From Leptospira ainlahdjerensis (GTDB taxonomy: Bacteria; Spirochaetota; Leptospiria; Leptospirales; Leptospiraceae): 64,000 nt of DNA. Each line of letters begins with the position of its first letter. Within the stretch, counting starts at the first letter, position 1. Positions 14,914-24,441 of this stretch are shown in pieces. The stretch lies in contig NZ_JAFFPU010000082.1 in assembly GCF_016919175.1 (NCBI RefSeq), positions 1 through 64,000 of the forward strand. The letters are read 5' to 3'. The position numbers were made by a program, and so were the translations under genes. Below the pieces are notes generated by a model. The model was not told the DNA's origin. It worked only from the letters and a program-made list of their open reading frames with translations, and did not search any database.

Positions 14914-15070
14914 TGTCGGAACTCCGACAGTCCTCCGTAAAAGTCGCGGGCCCCACCCTGATCTTGGGTGGAGGGGAGCGGTGGCGGGAAAAACCCCGTG
15001 GGCTTTGCTATATCACAGAATTCTAATTTTGCAAGGACAAACCCCCATGTGGGAACTCCTGCAAAATTCC
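14914..15070 (+). repeat. Dispersed ~150-bp palindrome-ended repeat, copy C
   Basis: Begins with the 16-base palindrome TGTCGGAACTCCGACA, has the same GC-rich core and TATCACAGAATTCTAATTTTGCA block as copy B, and ends with GTGGGAACTCCTGCAAAATTCC. It is head-to-tail with copy B, about 15 bp apart. Confidence 0.85.
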
Positions 15071-15567
15071 TTTCACGTAGGACGAATCTCTTTGCAATCC
15101 CTCTCAACATGCGGGTGAAAGGTAATACTTTCAAGGGAATGAGGTTCGGACAAAACGAATCTCACCGGACTACAAAAAGTGAGGGACAAAAAGATCCGGA
15201 CTTGGTTTTGCAAAGAGGGATCTCCTTTCTGCATTTCTTTTTTTGCTTCCGGAATCATCTTCGAGTTTGGAAAGAACGTCCTCCAATCCAGGGGAAAACG
15301 GATTCTTACAATGAAAAAAACTCAAAACAAAACAATCCTGGGAGGTGCGGAAGGTGTAGACAAAACGGCGAAAGGAAGATTCGATTTTTTGAGTTTGATT
15401 TTGAAAACATCCCGAGAACCCGACGGGAAGGTTTTTGAATCGCTTCCATGACAAATGTCAGTTTATAATTTTGAAATAACGGTTTGTTTTCGTGTCCGGT
15501 TTATCCTTTGTGGAATAGAATGGATTTGATTTGTTTTCGAGTTTGAAAAGGTGTGTGATTCATTGAA
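15071..15567. other. Intergenic region without supported gene
   Basis: Lies between the tandem repeat and the efflux operon. Reading frames of about 90 codons exist on both strands (15179-15451 plus, 15170-15454 minus) but overlap each other, lack ribosome-binding sites and resemble nothing recognised. The promoter of the adaptor gene should be in the last 100 bp. Confidence 0.5.
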
Positions 15568-16377
15568 ATGAACAAAGCATTGGTTTTTGTAAAATTGATT
15601 TGGTCTTCTCGCTGGGGAAGAATGACCTCGATCGGGGTTTTGACCATAATTCTCGGTTTGGGATCCTTTCTCGTATTTCGAGAAAAAAGAACGGAGGTAT
15701 CCCCTCAAATAGGTCCGATCGTAGAACTTGTCTATTCTTTAGGAACGGTTAAATCGGATCGAGTCTATCACCTCAAACTCGGAGTTACATCTTCGATTCG
15801 AAAGATCTTCGTAAAGGAAGGAGAAGTTGTTCGGGAAGGACAGGAACTCTTGGTTTCGGATTCCGGAACCGGTTTTCGCGCGCCTTTTTCCGGCACTATA
15901 ACTTCGATTCCGTTTCAAGAGGGGGAAGTTGTGATGCCTGGGGCTCCGGTTCTTACGATGATGGATTTAAAAAAAACTTATATTCTTTTGTCCTTGGATC
16001 AGGATTCGGTTTTGAGAATTCGTCCGGGTCAAAGAGCCGAGTTGAGTTTTGAAACGATTCGAGGGAATAAGGTTTTCGGAAAAGTCGAAAGGGTCTACCC
16101 GTCCGACGGACAATTTTACGTTAGAGTAAGCGTGGATTCTATGCCGGAAGGTACACTTCCGGAAATGACCGCAGACGTAGCCGTCGAAGTCGCCAGAAAA
16201 GAAAATGCCCTTTTGATTCCGGTGAAGGCGGTTGAAAAAGGAAAGATTCGCGTTAGACGAAACGGGAAAGTTTTCTACGTGGAAGCCAAGGTCGGCGCGG
16301 TCGACGGAGAATGGTGCGAAGTATTGGAGAATTCCGTCTTGGAAAGCGACACCGTTTTTTTAAACGGGGGACGTTAG
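15568..16377 (+). CDS. HlyD/MacA-type periplasmic adaptor protein
   Basis: 269 residues: one N-terminal membrane anchor (SIGVLTIILGLGSFLVF), then a membrane-fusion protein. The lipoyl half-motifs are GVTSSIRKIFVKEGEVVREGQELL and FRAPFSGTITSIPFQEGEVVMPGAPVLTM, with no long coiled-coil hairpin between them, and a beta-barrel and membrane-proximal domain follow. Shorter than typical MacA (about 370), with the hairpin essentially missing. It links an inner-membrane ABC permease to an outer component. First gene of a three-gene operon with a MacB-like permease (9 bp downstream) and a LolD-like ATPase. The cargo is unknown; macrolide export or lipoprotein release are both possible. Confidence 0.87.
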   Translation: MNKALVFVKLIWSSRWGRMTSIGVLTIILGLGSFLVFREKRTEVSPQIGPIVELVYSLGTVKSDRVYHLKLGVTSSIRKIFVKEGEVVREGQELLVSDSGTGFRAPFSGTITSIPFQEGEVVMPGAPVLTMMDLKKTYILLSLDQDSVLRIRPGQRAELSFETIRGNKVFGKVERVYPSDGQFYVRVSVDSMPEGTLPEMTADVAVEVARKENALLIPVKAVEKGKIRVRRNGKVFYVEAKVGAVDGEWCEVLENSVLESDTVFLNGGR

Positions 16378-16386
16378 TCCACTCCC

Positions 16387-17637
16387 ATGTTTTTTTTAGC
16401 AATCAGACAACTGATCAGTAGACCGCAGCAGACGTTCCTTACGTTTTTGGGAATTCTTTTGGGAACGGCGGGTTATGTAGTCTTTTCCGGAATGATGCTC
16501 GGTTTTCAAGAATACATCACGGATCAACTCGTCAACAACGACGCTCAGATTCGGATTTCTCCCCGCGACGAGGTTCTAAAAGAAGAAAGTTTTAGAGGAG
16601 TTTTTTTCGATGGAAACTTCGTACGTTGGATCAAACCTCCCTCCGGTAAAACCGATTCGACACAGTTGACGAACGTAAAGGGTTGGTTTTTGAAATTGGA
16701 TCAGGATGAAAGAGTCGAGGCCTACGCTCCGCAGCTCAATCGTCAGTTGATTTTCAAATTCGGAAAACAGACCCTTCCCGGAAAGTTGCAAGGGATCGAT
16801 CCCGTAAGACAGATGAGAGTGACCACGATCGGAAAATACGTGGAGAAGGGAAATCTGAGAGACCTTGACCGAGGAGGAGATATCATCTTTGCGGGAGCAG
16901 GACTTTTAGAGCGTCTCGGAGCGGAAGCGGGTGATATCGTTCAAGTGGTTTCGCCTAACGGTACTATATCAAACGTAAAAGTCGGCGGGATTGTAAGAGT
17001 GGGAAACCGGATGATCGACGAAGTTTCGGTCTATGCCTCGCTCCGTACCGTACAAAGGATCACACAGGCGAACGGAATCGTTTCCGAAATTGCGATCCGT
17101 TTGAAGGACGTTTCCAAGGCCGCGGACGTCGCGACCGAGTGGTCTTTTTTTACAAGAGACAAGGTTCAGAGTTGGGATCAGGCGTATGAAAGTATTCTTT
17201 CAGTATTCAAAACTCAGAATATAGTTCGAGATACCACGACGTTCACGATCATTCTGGTAGTCGCGTTCGGTATCTACAACGTCCTAAACATGGTGGTGAA
17301 CCACAAAAAGAAGGAGATCGCGATTTTGAGATCGGTGGGCTTTGACGAAGGAGATACGATTCGATTGTTTATCATCCAAGGTCTTCTCTTGGGTTTGATA
17401 GGGGCGATTTTCGGATTGATGATCGGGGCCTTAGCCTGCTATTCTCTGGACGGATATCCTTTGGGTGGGGCGAACCAAAAAGGTCCGATGATCAACGTGA
17501 TGAAAATCTCCTGGAATTATACGATCTATATAAACGCGTTTCTCCTTTCCGTTGTAACAAGCGGGATTGCGGCTTATATACCGGCTCGTTCCGCTTCCAA
17601 GTTGTCTCCGGTGGAAATCATTCGAGGTAGCACGTGA
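16387..17637 (+). CDS. MacB/LolE-type ABC transporter permease
   Basis: 416 residues with the FtsX/MacB fold. An N-terminal helix (TFLTFLGILLGTAGYVVFSGM) is followed by a large periplasmic domain (about 45-270), and then three C-terminal helices starting at TFTIILVVAFGIYNVLNMVV. The cytoplasmic coupling motif KKKEIAILRSVGF and the terminal IPARSASKLSPVEIIRG are diagnostic for this type. It lacks its own ATPase domain, which is supplied by the next gene, whose GTG start overlaps this stop (GTGA). Members use mechanotransmission to drive periplasmic events rather than classical transport through the membrane. Confidence 0.9.
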   Translation: MFFLAIRQLISRPQQTFLTFLGILLGTAGYVVFSGMMLGFQEYITDQLVNNDAQIRISPRDEVLKEESFRGVFFDGNFVRWIKPPSGKTDSTQLTNVKGWFLKLDQDERVEAYAPQLNRQLIFKFGKQTLPGKLQGIDPVRQMRVTTIGKYVEKGNLRDLDRGGDIIFAGAGLLERLGAEAGDIVQVVSPNGTISNVKVGGIVRVGNRMIDEVSVYASLRTVQRITQANGIVSEIAIRLKDVSKAADVATEWSFFTRDKVQSWDQAYESILSVFKTQNIVRDTTTFTIILVVAFGIYNVLNMVVNHKKKEIAILRSVGFDEGDTIRLFIIQGLLLGLIGAIFGLMIGALACYSLDGYPLGGANQKGPMINVMKISWNYTIYINAFLLSVVTSGIAAYIPARSASKLSPVEIIRGST

Positions 17638-18392
17638 ATTCAAAACAACATTTAAAAACGAATCCTTCAGACGAAATAAATTCGAAAGAATCTTATGCTT
17701 TGACCTGCGAGTCTCTCGTAAAATCCTTTGGAGAACCGCCGACGCAAGTGGTCAGAGGAGTTTCGTTTCAACTCAAAAAGGGAGAATTCGTTTCCCTTAC
17801 GGGGAGATCCGGTTCCGGTAAATCGACGCTTTTGTATATGCTGAGCGGATTGGATCGGCCCAGTTCCGGAAAAGTATTTTTAGACGGAAGGGATCTGTTC
17901 GAACTCGAGAGTAAAGAGACTCACTCGTTTCGAAATCAACACATCGGGTTTGTATTTCAGTTTCACTATCTTCTTCCGGAACTTACTGCGATCGAAAATA
18001 TTCTTATGCCCGCGAGAAAAACAGGAGCGGAAGGGACCAAAAAAGAATATGCGAGAAATCTGTTGAATCAATTCGATTTGGAGCACTGTAGGGATAAGTA
18101 TCCTTCTCAGATGTCCGGAGGAGAACAACAGAGAGCGGCGATCGCAAGGGCCCTCATTATGAATCCCACTTTTATCTTCGCCGACGAACCGACGGGGAAC
18201 TTGGATACGGCAAACGGAGATAAGGCGATGGAAATTCTAAAACATACCAATGGAAAAAACGGAACAACGGTTCTGTATGTGACCCACGATCCGGAATACG
18301 CGGCTTTGGCGGATCGAAGGATTCACATGGTGGATGGAAGTATAGAAACCGATCGTTCTCAAAACCACAAACGGGAAAAGAGCCTGAGTTGA
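17634..18392 (+). CDS. LolD/MacB-type ABC transporter ATP-binding protein
   Basis: 252 residues. Walker A GRSGSGKST, Q-loop region GFVFQFHYLLPELTAIENI, signature MSGGEQQRAAIARAL, Walker B IFADEPTGNLD and switch histidine VTHDPEYA are all present, and the EPTGNLD form assigns it to the LolD/FtsE/MacB ATPase group. It powers the permease encoded just upstream. GTG start overlapping the permease stop by four bases indicates coupled translation. A 20-residue N-terminal extension rich in K, N and S is unusual but harmless. Confidence 0.93.
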   Translation: MNSKQHLKTNPSDEINSKESYALTCESLVKSFGEPPTQVVRGVSFQLKKGEFVSLTGRSGSGKSTLLYMLSGLDRPSSGKVFLDGRDLFELESKETHSFRNQHIGFVFQFHYLLPELTAIENILMPARKTGAEGTKKEYARNLLNQFDLEHCRDKYPSQMSGGEQQRAAIARALIMNPTFIFADEPTGNLDTANGDKAMEILKHTNGKNGTTVLYVTHDPEYAALADRRIHMVDGSIETDRSQNHKREKSLS

Positions 18393-18423
18393 GGTTGAAA
18401 ACGATCTTTGAGTTCCGCTCGGA

Positions 18424-18801
18424 TCAGAGTTGAATGTGGCGTTTTTCGTAGTATTTTTTTGCCGCCGCGATGATTTCAGGATCGGTGCTTTGGTCCATAA
18501 CGATTTCTGCAAGTACCATTTTGGCGATTGCGGGATGTTGTTTTTCCAAGAAGGTAAGGAAATGGGTCTTGGCGAGTCCGGGGCCTGAAATCAACAAATC
18601 TTCGTTTGGGGAAAGTTTTGACGCAACGTCCTCAAAAAAATGTTTGAGATCCTCGTTCTGAATCAAATTGAAACGATCCGGGTGATGATCGTGATGTTCC
18701 GGTTTTCCTTTGTGGTGAATGATCTGAGCGTCCACCGTGTCCTTGCTCAAAACAAACTTCTTCGCGACGGATTGATCGATCCAGAGAATACAATGAGGCA
18801 T
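18424..18801 (-). CDS. baeRF-like "translational machinery" protein
   Basis: 125 residues, cytoplasmic. The N-terminus MPHCILWIDQSVAKKFVL, a histidine cluster (HHKGKPEHHDHH), the segment LISGPGLAKTHFLTFLEKQHPAI and the end EIIAAAKKYYEKRHI match a widespread small family annotated as translational machinery or host attachment protein, related to the bacterial release-factor-like (eRF1-type) domain. Its role is unproven; a link with ribosomes or stress is suggested for the family. Isolated gene, convergent with the ABC operon. Confidence 0.7.
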   Translation of the reverse strand: MPHCILWIDQSVAKKFVLSKDTVDAQIIHHKGKPEHHDHHPDRFNLIQNEDLKHFFEDVASKLSPNEDLLISGPGLAKTHFLTFLEKQHPAIAKMVLAEIVMDQSTDPEIIAAAKKYYEKRHIQL

Positions 18802-19351
18802 AGTCTATCCTTATCCTTACTGATGCAGCAAGTCCGCATCGGATTTCTCTATGAGAATGGAAAAATAAATACTTTCAAGTTGTATTCGATCCATTCTAAA
18901 AAATGTGAATTACTTACGGGATTTAATTCTGTTTTTTAGATCTGTTTTTTGTTAACCGGAAAAAAAAGATTCTGTTTCCGTCGTTTATATAGGGAAATCA
19001 GGAGATGGTCTTTGACTTTCAGAATCAAAATGGGAGTATAGAAGGAAGATTGAGAAGATTTTTATCGAATAAAAACGATAAGAAATTCAAAAAAATAGAA
19101 TATAATAAAAATATAAACGCAGTTATTTCGGGTAGGGGCCAAGAATATCGGTTCTTGCAGAAGCGAATAAAATAATTATTGCAATTGTTGGCAAAAGGAC
19201 ATCTGAATGGATAAAAGACGATGTTTTCCCTTCTTTGAATCCTTGGAGATTTTGTCAGCATTCGCGAATGATCTTCTGTTTCAATCGTTTCCTTTAAAAG
19301 TATAAAACCTTATAAAAATGGGGATGAAGCGTCGTAAGGAAGTTAAGTCTT
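18802..19351. other. 550-bp AT-rich intergenic region
   Basis: Lies between divergent genes and is very AT-rich. Short frames on both strands (18640-18939 plus, 19025-19261 minus) show no coding character. It should carry the promoters of the baeRF-like gene and the hybrid kinase. No repeat copy was seen. Confidence 0.5.
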
Positions 19352-20782
19352 ATGAATGCGGACCCGGACGAAAAGAAAACAATTCTCCTCGTAGAGGATG
19401 AGCCCATCATCGGTATGACCGAAGCCATGCAGCTGAGAAATCACGGCTATAACGTGATCAACGCCATGAGCGGAATCAAAGCTTTCGAAATTTTAGGCGA
19501 TAGACAAACAGAGGTCGATATCGTTCTGATGGACATCGATCTTGGACGCGGTATCGACGGAACCGAGGTCGCTTCGGAAATTCTAAAAGAACACGATATT
19601 CCCCTTTTGTTTCTTTCTAGCCATGTGGAACCCGAGATCATTCAAAAAACGGAGAACATCACTTCGTACGGATACGTCGTCAAAAGTAACGATATTACGA
19701 TTTTAGCCGCTTCTATCAAGATGGCGTTTCGGCTTCACGATTCTTATATGGATGTAAAGTTCCAAAAACGGGAAGTGGATTCTAAAAAATTAGAGTTGGA
19801 GTTGATGGAAAAACGATATCGTCGTTTGTTTGAATCGGCAAAAGATGGTATTCTTATTTTGGATGCCGAAACCGGAATGATCGTGGACGTAAATCCGTTT
19901 CTTGTGGAGATGTTAGGTTATTCCAAAGAACAGTTTTTAAAAAAGAAAATCTGGGATATCAACGCTTTTAAATACATCGATTACTCCAAACAACTTTTTA
20001 AGGAATTACAGGAAAAAGAATACGTTCGTTACACGAACCTGCCTTTGGAGACAATCGACGGTGTTCTGATCCAAGTCGAGTTCGTAAGTAACGTCTATCT
20101 CGTCGACGGTGAAAAAGTGATTCAGTGTAATATTCGCGATATAACCGATCGGAATCGACATGAAAGAAGTCTTACAAAAGATATTCAGGAAAAGGAAGCT
20201 CTTTTAAAGGAGCTTCAGCATCGAACCAAAAACAGCTTTCAGATGATCACAAGTCTGATGCATCTGAGGGCAAATTCTTCGGATAATAAAGATACCAAGA
20301 TAGTATTGGAAGAATTATCTCTTCGGGTCCAGTCGATATCGGATCTCTATTCTTTGTTATACGAAACCGATTCTTTTAATTTGGTCCAGATACGGGAATA
20401 CTGTAATCGTGTGATCGATTCGATGCTTCAGTTGTCCGATTCCGTAACCATTCATAAGAATATCGAAGAGTCAATGATGACCGCAAAGGACGCGGCGACG
20501 ATCGGAATGATTCTTATCGAACTCGTATCCAACTCGATCAAATACGCGTTCCCGAATCAAAAGAAGGGAAACGTTTCGGTCGTATTGAGAAAGGATAATT
20601 CCAATATGATTCTGATTGTGAAGGACGACGGCATCGGATTTGAAAAAGAACCGAATGTGATGAACGCCAAAACTCTCGGTTTGAAACTCGTAAACCTGAT
20701 GGTCACTCAACTCTGCGGTCAAATCCTATTCGATACTTCCAACGGGACTCAAGTAACGATCGAGTTTCCGGCCGCGCTTTAG
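19352..20782 (+). CDS. Response regulator-PAS-histidine kinase hybrid (HisKA_2 type)
   Basis: 476 residues. An N-terminal receiver domain (residues 10-125: ILLVEDEPII, phosphoacceptor Asp61 in LMDIDLGRGIDG) is followed by a PAS domain (about 155-275: YRRLFESAKDGILILDAETGMIVDVN). Next is a HisKA_2 dimerisation domain with the phosphorylatable His290 in KELQHRTKNSFQMI, then a HATPase domain (VSNSIKYAF, VKDDGIGF). No membrane segment, so it is cytoplasmic. A receiver at the front makes it a kinase that is itself controlled by phosphotransfer, as in some light and stress circuits. No output regulator lies next to it; an intrinsic terminator follows. Confidence 0.92.
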   Translation: MNADPDEKKTILLVEDEPIIGMTEAMQLRNHGYNVINAMSGIKAFEILGDRQTEVDIVLMDIDLGRGIDGTEVASEILKEHDIPLLFLSSHVEPEIIQKTENITSYGYVVKSNDITILAASIKMAFRLHDSYMDVKFQKREVDSKKLELELMEKRYRRLFESAKDGILILDAETGMIVDVNPFLVEMLGYSKEQFLKKKIWDINAFKYIDYSKQLFKELQEKEYVRYTNLPLETIDGVLIQVEFVSNVYLVDGEKVIQCNIRDITDRNRHERSLTKDIQEKEALLKELQHRTKNSFQMITSLMHLRANSSDNKDTKIVLEELSLRVQSISDLYSLLYETDSFNLVQIREYCNRVIDSMLQLSDSVTIHKNIEESMMTAKDAATIGMILIELVSNSIKYAFPNQKKGNVSVVLRKDNSNMILIVKDDGIGFEKEPNVMNAKTLGLKLVNLMVTQLCGQILFDTSNGTQVTIEFPAAL

Positions 20783-20815
20783 AACATTCCATAGAATTCT
20801 AAAATGATCATAATA

Positions 20816-20839
20816 AACTCTCGTGGATCGAGGGTTTTT
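20816..20839 (+). terminator. Intrinsic terminator after the hybrid kinase
   Basis: Eight-bp stem AACTCTCG / CGAGGGTT (one G-T pair) with loop TGGAT, followed by a T-run. It lies 33 bp after the kinase stop. The remaining region up to 21204 contains no gene. Confidence 0.75.
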
Positions 20840-21204
20840 ACGTTTAAATATTGGAATCTCTTATTGTGATCGACAAGGTCGATTTTTTGGGAAAAAATAA
20901 GAGCTTCCATCAGTCAATGTTTCGAATTTCGGCATTTGTGATTCTATGGGAAGTTATCTCTGATACCGTTTTCCGAGTGATTCCAAATTTGACATAAATC
21001 ACAAATTTCCTGCCGTCCAGTTCCCGCTTCAGTGGATTCTATTTTTGATCGTGTGTTCGTTTTGGGATTCGTCTCTCTTTATGGAAACATTTTTCAATTA
21101 GAAATTTATAAAATAATAAAATGAAAAATTGTTTATGAAGAATTTGGACCTGAGCCCCGATCGGAAGGTTGATTGAAGGAATCGTGATCCAAGGAGATGC
21201 GCGT

Positions 21205-23487
21205 ATGGAAAAGAGTTTTGAGGTTTCGAACTTAAATCGAATCGCTTTTATCGGAAACTATTTGCCGAGGCAATGTGGAATCGCAACGTTTACAACCGAT
21301 CTTTGTGAGTCGATCGCCGCGGCATTCCCCGAAAAAACGTATATAGCAATTCCAGTAAACGACGTTGAGGGAGGCTACACTTATCCGTCCAGAGTCCGTT
21401 TTGAACTTACGGAAAAAGACATCGAATCATACCGCAGAGCAGCCGATTTTTTAAACGTAAATAACGTTGATTTGGTTTGTCTTCAATTTGAATACGGCAT
21501 CTTCGGCGGAAGATCGGGAAGCCATATTCTTGCGCTTTTACATGAACTGAGAATGCCGGTTGTTACCACACTCCACACGATTCTTTCTGACCCGGGGCCG
21601 GATCAAAGAAGGGTATTAAAACAAGTAGCGGCTTTATCCGATCGATTGGTCGTGATGAGCGAACGAGGAGCAAAGTTTTTAGAAAAGGTTTACGGGGTTC
21701 AACCGAGTAAGATTGATTTGATACCGCATGGAATTCCGGACGTGCCGTTTGTTGATCCGAGTTTTCACAAAGATCTTTTCGGAGTGGAAGGCAAAACTGT
21801 TCTTCTTACTTTCGGGCTTCTTTCTCCGAACAAAGGAATCGAACACGTCATTTCGGCCTTACCGGCCGTGTTGGAAAAATATCCGAACGTTGTCTATATC
21901 GTTTTGGGGGCGACACATCCGCACGTTATCCGAAACGACGGAGAAACTTATAGGTTGTCTCTTCAGTGGTTGGCTCACGAAAAAAAGGTGGAGGGGAGCG
22001 TGATCTTCTACAATCGATTTGTAAGTTTGGAAGAACTCAACGAGTTCATCGGAGCCACCGACATCTATATAACTCCTTATCTTGATCCGGCGCAGATAAC
22101 GTCGGGAACGTTGGCTTATACGATCGGCGCGGGAAAGGCGGTTATATCCACTCCGTATTGGTATGCACTGGAAATGCTGGCCGGTGAAAGGGGAGTCATC
22201 GTTCCGTTTCGGGATACAAACGCGATTGCAGAACAGGTGCTTGCACTGTTGGCGGACGATACGAAACGGCACGCTATGAGAAAGAAGGCTTATATTTACG
22301 GAAGGTCCATGATCTGGTCGAAAGTGGCTAGAAAGTATATGCAAAGTTTTGAACGTGCCAGGGCGGAGCGTAGACACTACACACCTTCGGGTTTGATGAT
22401 TAAACCGTTGGATCGTAGGCCGAGCGATCTGCCTCCACTAAAATTGGATCATCTTAGACACATGACGGACGACACGGGAATGCTTCAACACGCCTTTTTT
22501 ACGATACCGAATTATGAGGAAGGGTATACGACCGACGACAACGCAAGAGCTTTGATGGTGAGTACGTTTATGCAAGAGCTCGGAAACGGAGAAGTTTTCG
22601 AACTTACGTTTCGTTATTTGGCGTTCGTATGGTATGCGTACAATGTGAAGACCGGAAGATTTCGAAACTTTATGGACTATCAAAGAAACTGGCTTGAAGA
22701 GAACGGCTCCGATGATAGTCACGGCCGCGCGTTATGGGCTTTGGGCACCGTTTTGGGAAGAGCTATGGCGCCGCAACTTCCCACTATCGCGGGGAGATTA
22801 TTTGAACAAGCATTGCCTGCGATCCTAACGACATCAAGTCCGAGAGCCTGGGCCTTTGCTCTGATAGGAATCCACGAATATCTTCAAAGATTTGCGGGAG
22901 ATAGGATGGCAAATCAGGTAAAGGAGGAATTGGCCGGGAGATTGCGGACTTTGTATCGAATGAACGATTCCGAAAACTGGCATTGGTTTGAGGAAGGCTT
23001 GAGTTATTGTAACGCTGTCTTACCGCACGCAATGTTACTATCCGGAAGATCGATGCAGAATCCCGAAATGACTCAAATCGGAATCGAATCTCTCGTTTGG
23101 CTTTCCGACTTACAACGCGCAGACGGAGGATATTTTGTGCCAATAGGCTCCAACGGATTTTATAAGAAGGGCGGAAAACGGGCGAGGTTTGATCAACAAC
23201 CGGTCGAGGCACAGGCGACCGTATCGGCGTGTTTAGAAGCCTATCGAAGTACAAAGGATCTACGATGGCGCAAGGAGGCGAGGCGCGCTTTTGAGTGGTT
23301 TTTGGGAAGGAACGATCTGAATTCATCCGTTTACGATCCGACTACGGGAGGATGTAGAGACGGAATTCATCCGGACAGAGTGAACGAAAATCAAGGTGCG
23401 GAATCCACGCTTTCTTTTCTGCATAGCTTGTTCGAACTGCAGTTGGCGGAAAGTGAATTAGAGAACGAAGAAATAGGAACAAAATGA
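21205..23487 (+). CDS. GT4-family glycosyltransferase fused to an (alpha/alpha)6-type domain
   Basis: 760 residues. The ATG at 21205 is chosen because AAGGAG lies 8 bases upstream; the open frame extends further back to weaker starts. Residues 1-390 are a GT-B fold GT4 transferase: GNYLPRQCGIATFTTDLC for the N-terminal domain, GLLSPNKGIEHVI, and the nucleotide-sugar site ISTPYWYALEMLAGERGVIVPF. Residues about 400-755 are a helical toroid-like domain (TTDDNARALM, ENWHWFEEGLSYCNA, DGGYF). The GH130 gene downstream overlaps its stop (ATGA). The combination points to synthesis or turnover of a mannose-type glycan or storage oligosaccharide; the sugar specificity is inference. Confidence 0.88.
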   Translation: MEKSFEVSNLNRIAFIGNYLPRQCGIATFTTDLCESIAAAFPEKTYIAIPVNDVEGGYTYPSRVRFELTEKDIESYRRAADFLNVNNVDLVCLQFEYGIFGGRSGSHILALLHELRMPVVTTLHTILSDPGPDQRRVLKQVAALSDRLVVMSERGAKFLEKVYGVQPSKIDLIPHGIPDVPFVDPSFHKDLFGVEGKTVLLTFGLLSPNKGIEHVISALPAVLEKYPNVVYIVLGATHPHVIRNDGETYRLSLQWLAHEKKVEGSVIFYNRFVSLEELNEFIGATDIYITPYLDPAQITSGTLAYTIGAGKAVISTPYWYALEMLAGERGVIVPFRDTNAIAEQVLALLADDTKRHAMRKKAYIYGRSMIWSKVARKYMQSFERARAERRHYTPSGLMIKPLDRRPSDLPPLKLDHLRHMTDDTGMLQHAFFTIPNYEEGYTTDDNARALMVSTFMQELGNGEVFELTFRYLAFVWYAYNVKTGRFRNFMDYQRNWLEENGSDDSHGRALWALGTVLGRAMAPQLPTIAGRLFEQALPAILTTSSPRAWAFALIGIHEYLQRFAGDRMANQVKEELAGRLRTLYRMNDSENWHWFEEGLSYCNAVLPHAMLLSGRSMQNPEMTQIGIESLVWLSDLQRADGGYFVPIGSNGFYKKGGKRARFDQQPVEAQATVSACLEAYRSTKDLRWRKEARRAFEWFLGRNDLNSSVYDPTTGGCRDGIHPDRVNENQGAESTLSFLHSLFELQLAESELENEEIGTK

Positions 23488-24422
23488 AATTAGAATATCC
23501 TGAATTATTCCGAAGGCACAAAACGAATCCGATCTTAACCGCGGCAGATTGGCCGTATCCGGTTCATAGCGTATTCAATCCGGGGGCGACTCTGTTGAAG
23601 GATGGGACGACGCTCTTACTCTGCAGAGTTGAGGATAGAACCGGAAAATCACATCTCTGTGCCGCGAGATCCGTGAACGGAGTCGATGGATGGAAGATTG
23701 ACGCGCATCCGACTATGCCCTCGGAACCGGACCGATTTCCGGAGGAACTTTGGGGAATCGAAGATCCACGGATAACGTATATTCCGGAGATGGGAAAGTA
23801 TGCGGTGGTATATACTGCGTATTCCAAGGAAGGCCCGGGGGTCGCGCTTGCGTTCACGGAAGACTTCTTGGAATATGAACGTTACGGAATGATCATGCAT
23901 CCTCAAGATAAGGATGCGACTTTGTTGCCGCATAAAATCGGAGATCACTGGGCTTTGATACATCGACCTGCGGGACAAAACGGATCTCATATATGGATAT
24001 CCTATTCTTCCGATCTGAGGCATTGGGGAGAACACAAGATGATGATGGAAGCGACATTGGGAGGTTGGTGGGACGCAAACAAGATCGGTCTATCACCGCC
24101 GCCGATTGAAACAAACGAAGGTTGGTTGATGATCTATCACGGAGTCCGACAGAATGCGTCAGGTGCGCTTTATAGAATCGGACTCGCGTTATTCGATCTG
24201 AACACGCCTGAACTGTGTTTGAAAAGAGGACAAGAATGGATTTTTGGCCCCGAAGAACCGTACGAACTTATTGGCGATGTGAATAACGTAGTATTCCCCT
24301 GCGGAATTACACTATTGCCGGACGGAGATACGATTCATCTCTACTATGGAGCGGCGGATAAGACCATCGCGCTTGCAAAGGGAAGTTTGAGCGAACTTCT
24401 TCGATGGTTGCAAAAACAATAG
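23484..24422 (+). CDS. GH130-family glycoside phosphorylase/hydrolase
   Basis: 312 residues, five-bladed beta-propeller of family GH130, whose characterised members phosphorolyse or hydrolyse beta-mannosides. Supporting segments: HSVFNPGATLLKDGTTLLLCRVEDRTGKSHL, LWGIEDPRITYIPEMGKYAVVYTAYS (with the catalytic-site aspartate in EDPR), GGWWDANKIGLSPPPIET, GWLMIYHGVR and YYGAADKTIALA. No signal peptide, so it acts in the cytoplasm. Start ATG overlaps the stop of the GT4 gene. Together the two enzymes could build and recycle an intracellular beta-mannan-like polymer. Confidence 0.9.
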   Translation: MKLEYPELFRRHKTNPILTAADWPYPVHSVFNPGATLLKDGTTLLLCRVEDRTGKSHLCAARSVNGVDGWKIDAHPTMPSEPDRFPEELWGIEDPRITYIPEMGKYAVVYTAYSKEGPGVALAFTEDFLEYERYGMIMHPQDKDATLLPHKIGDHWALIHRPAGQNGSHIWISYSSDLRHWGEHKMMMEATLGGWWDANKIGLSPPPIETNEGWLMIYHGVRQNASGALYRIGLALFDLNTPELCLKRGQEWIFGPEEPYELIGDVNNVVFPCGITLLPDGDTIHLYYGAADKTIALAKGSLSELLRWLQKQ

Positions 24423-24441
24423 AAATCGATTTCGGGCGTGC

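Noticed and set aside
14654..15438. Several 75-156 codon reading frames on both strands
   Set aside because: They run through the two tandem copies of the dispersed repeat, overlap each other and the end of the preceding gene, and have no ribosome-binding sites.
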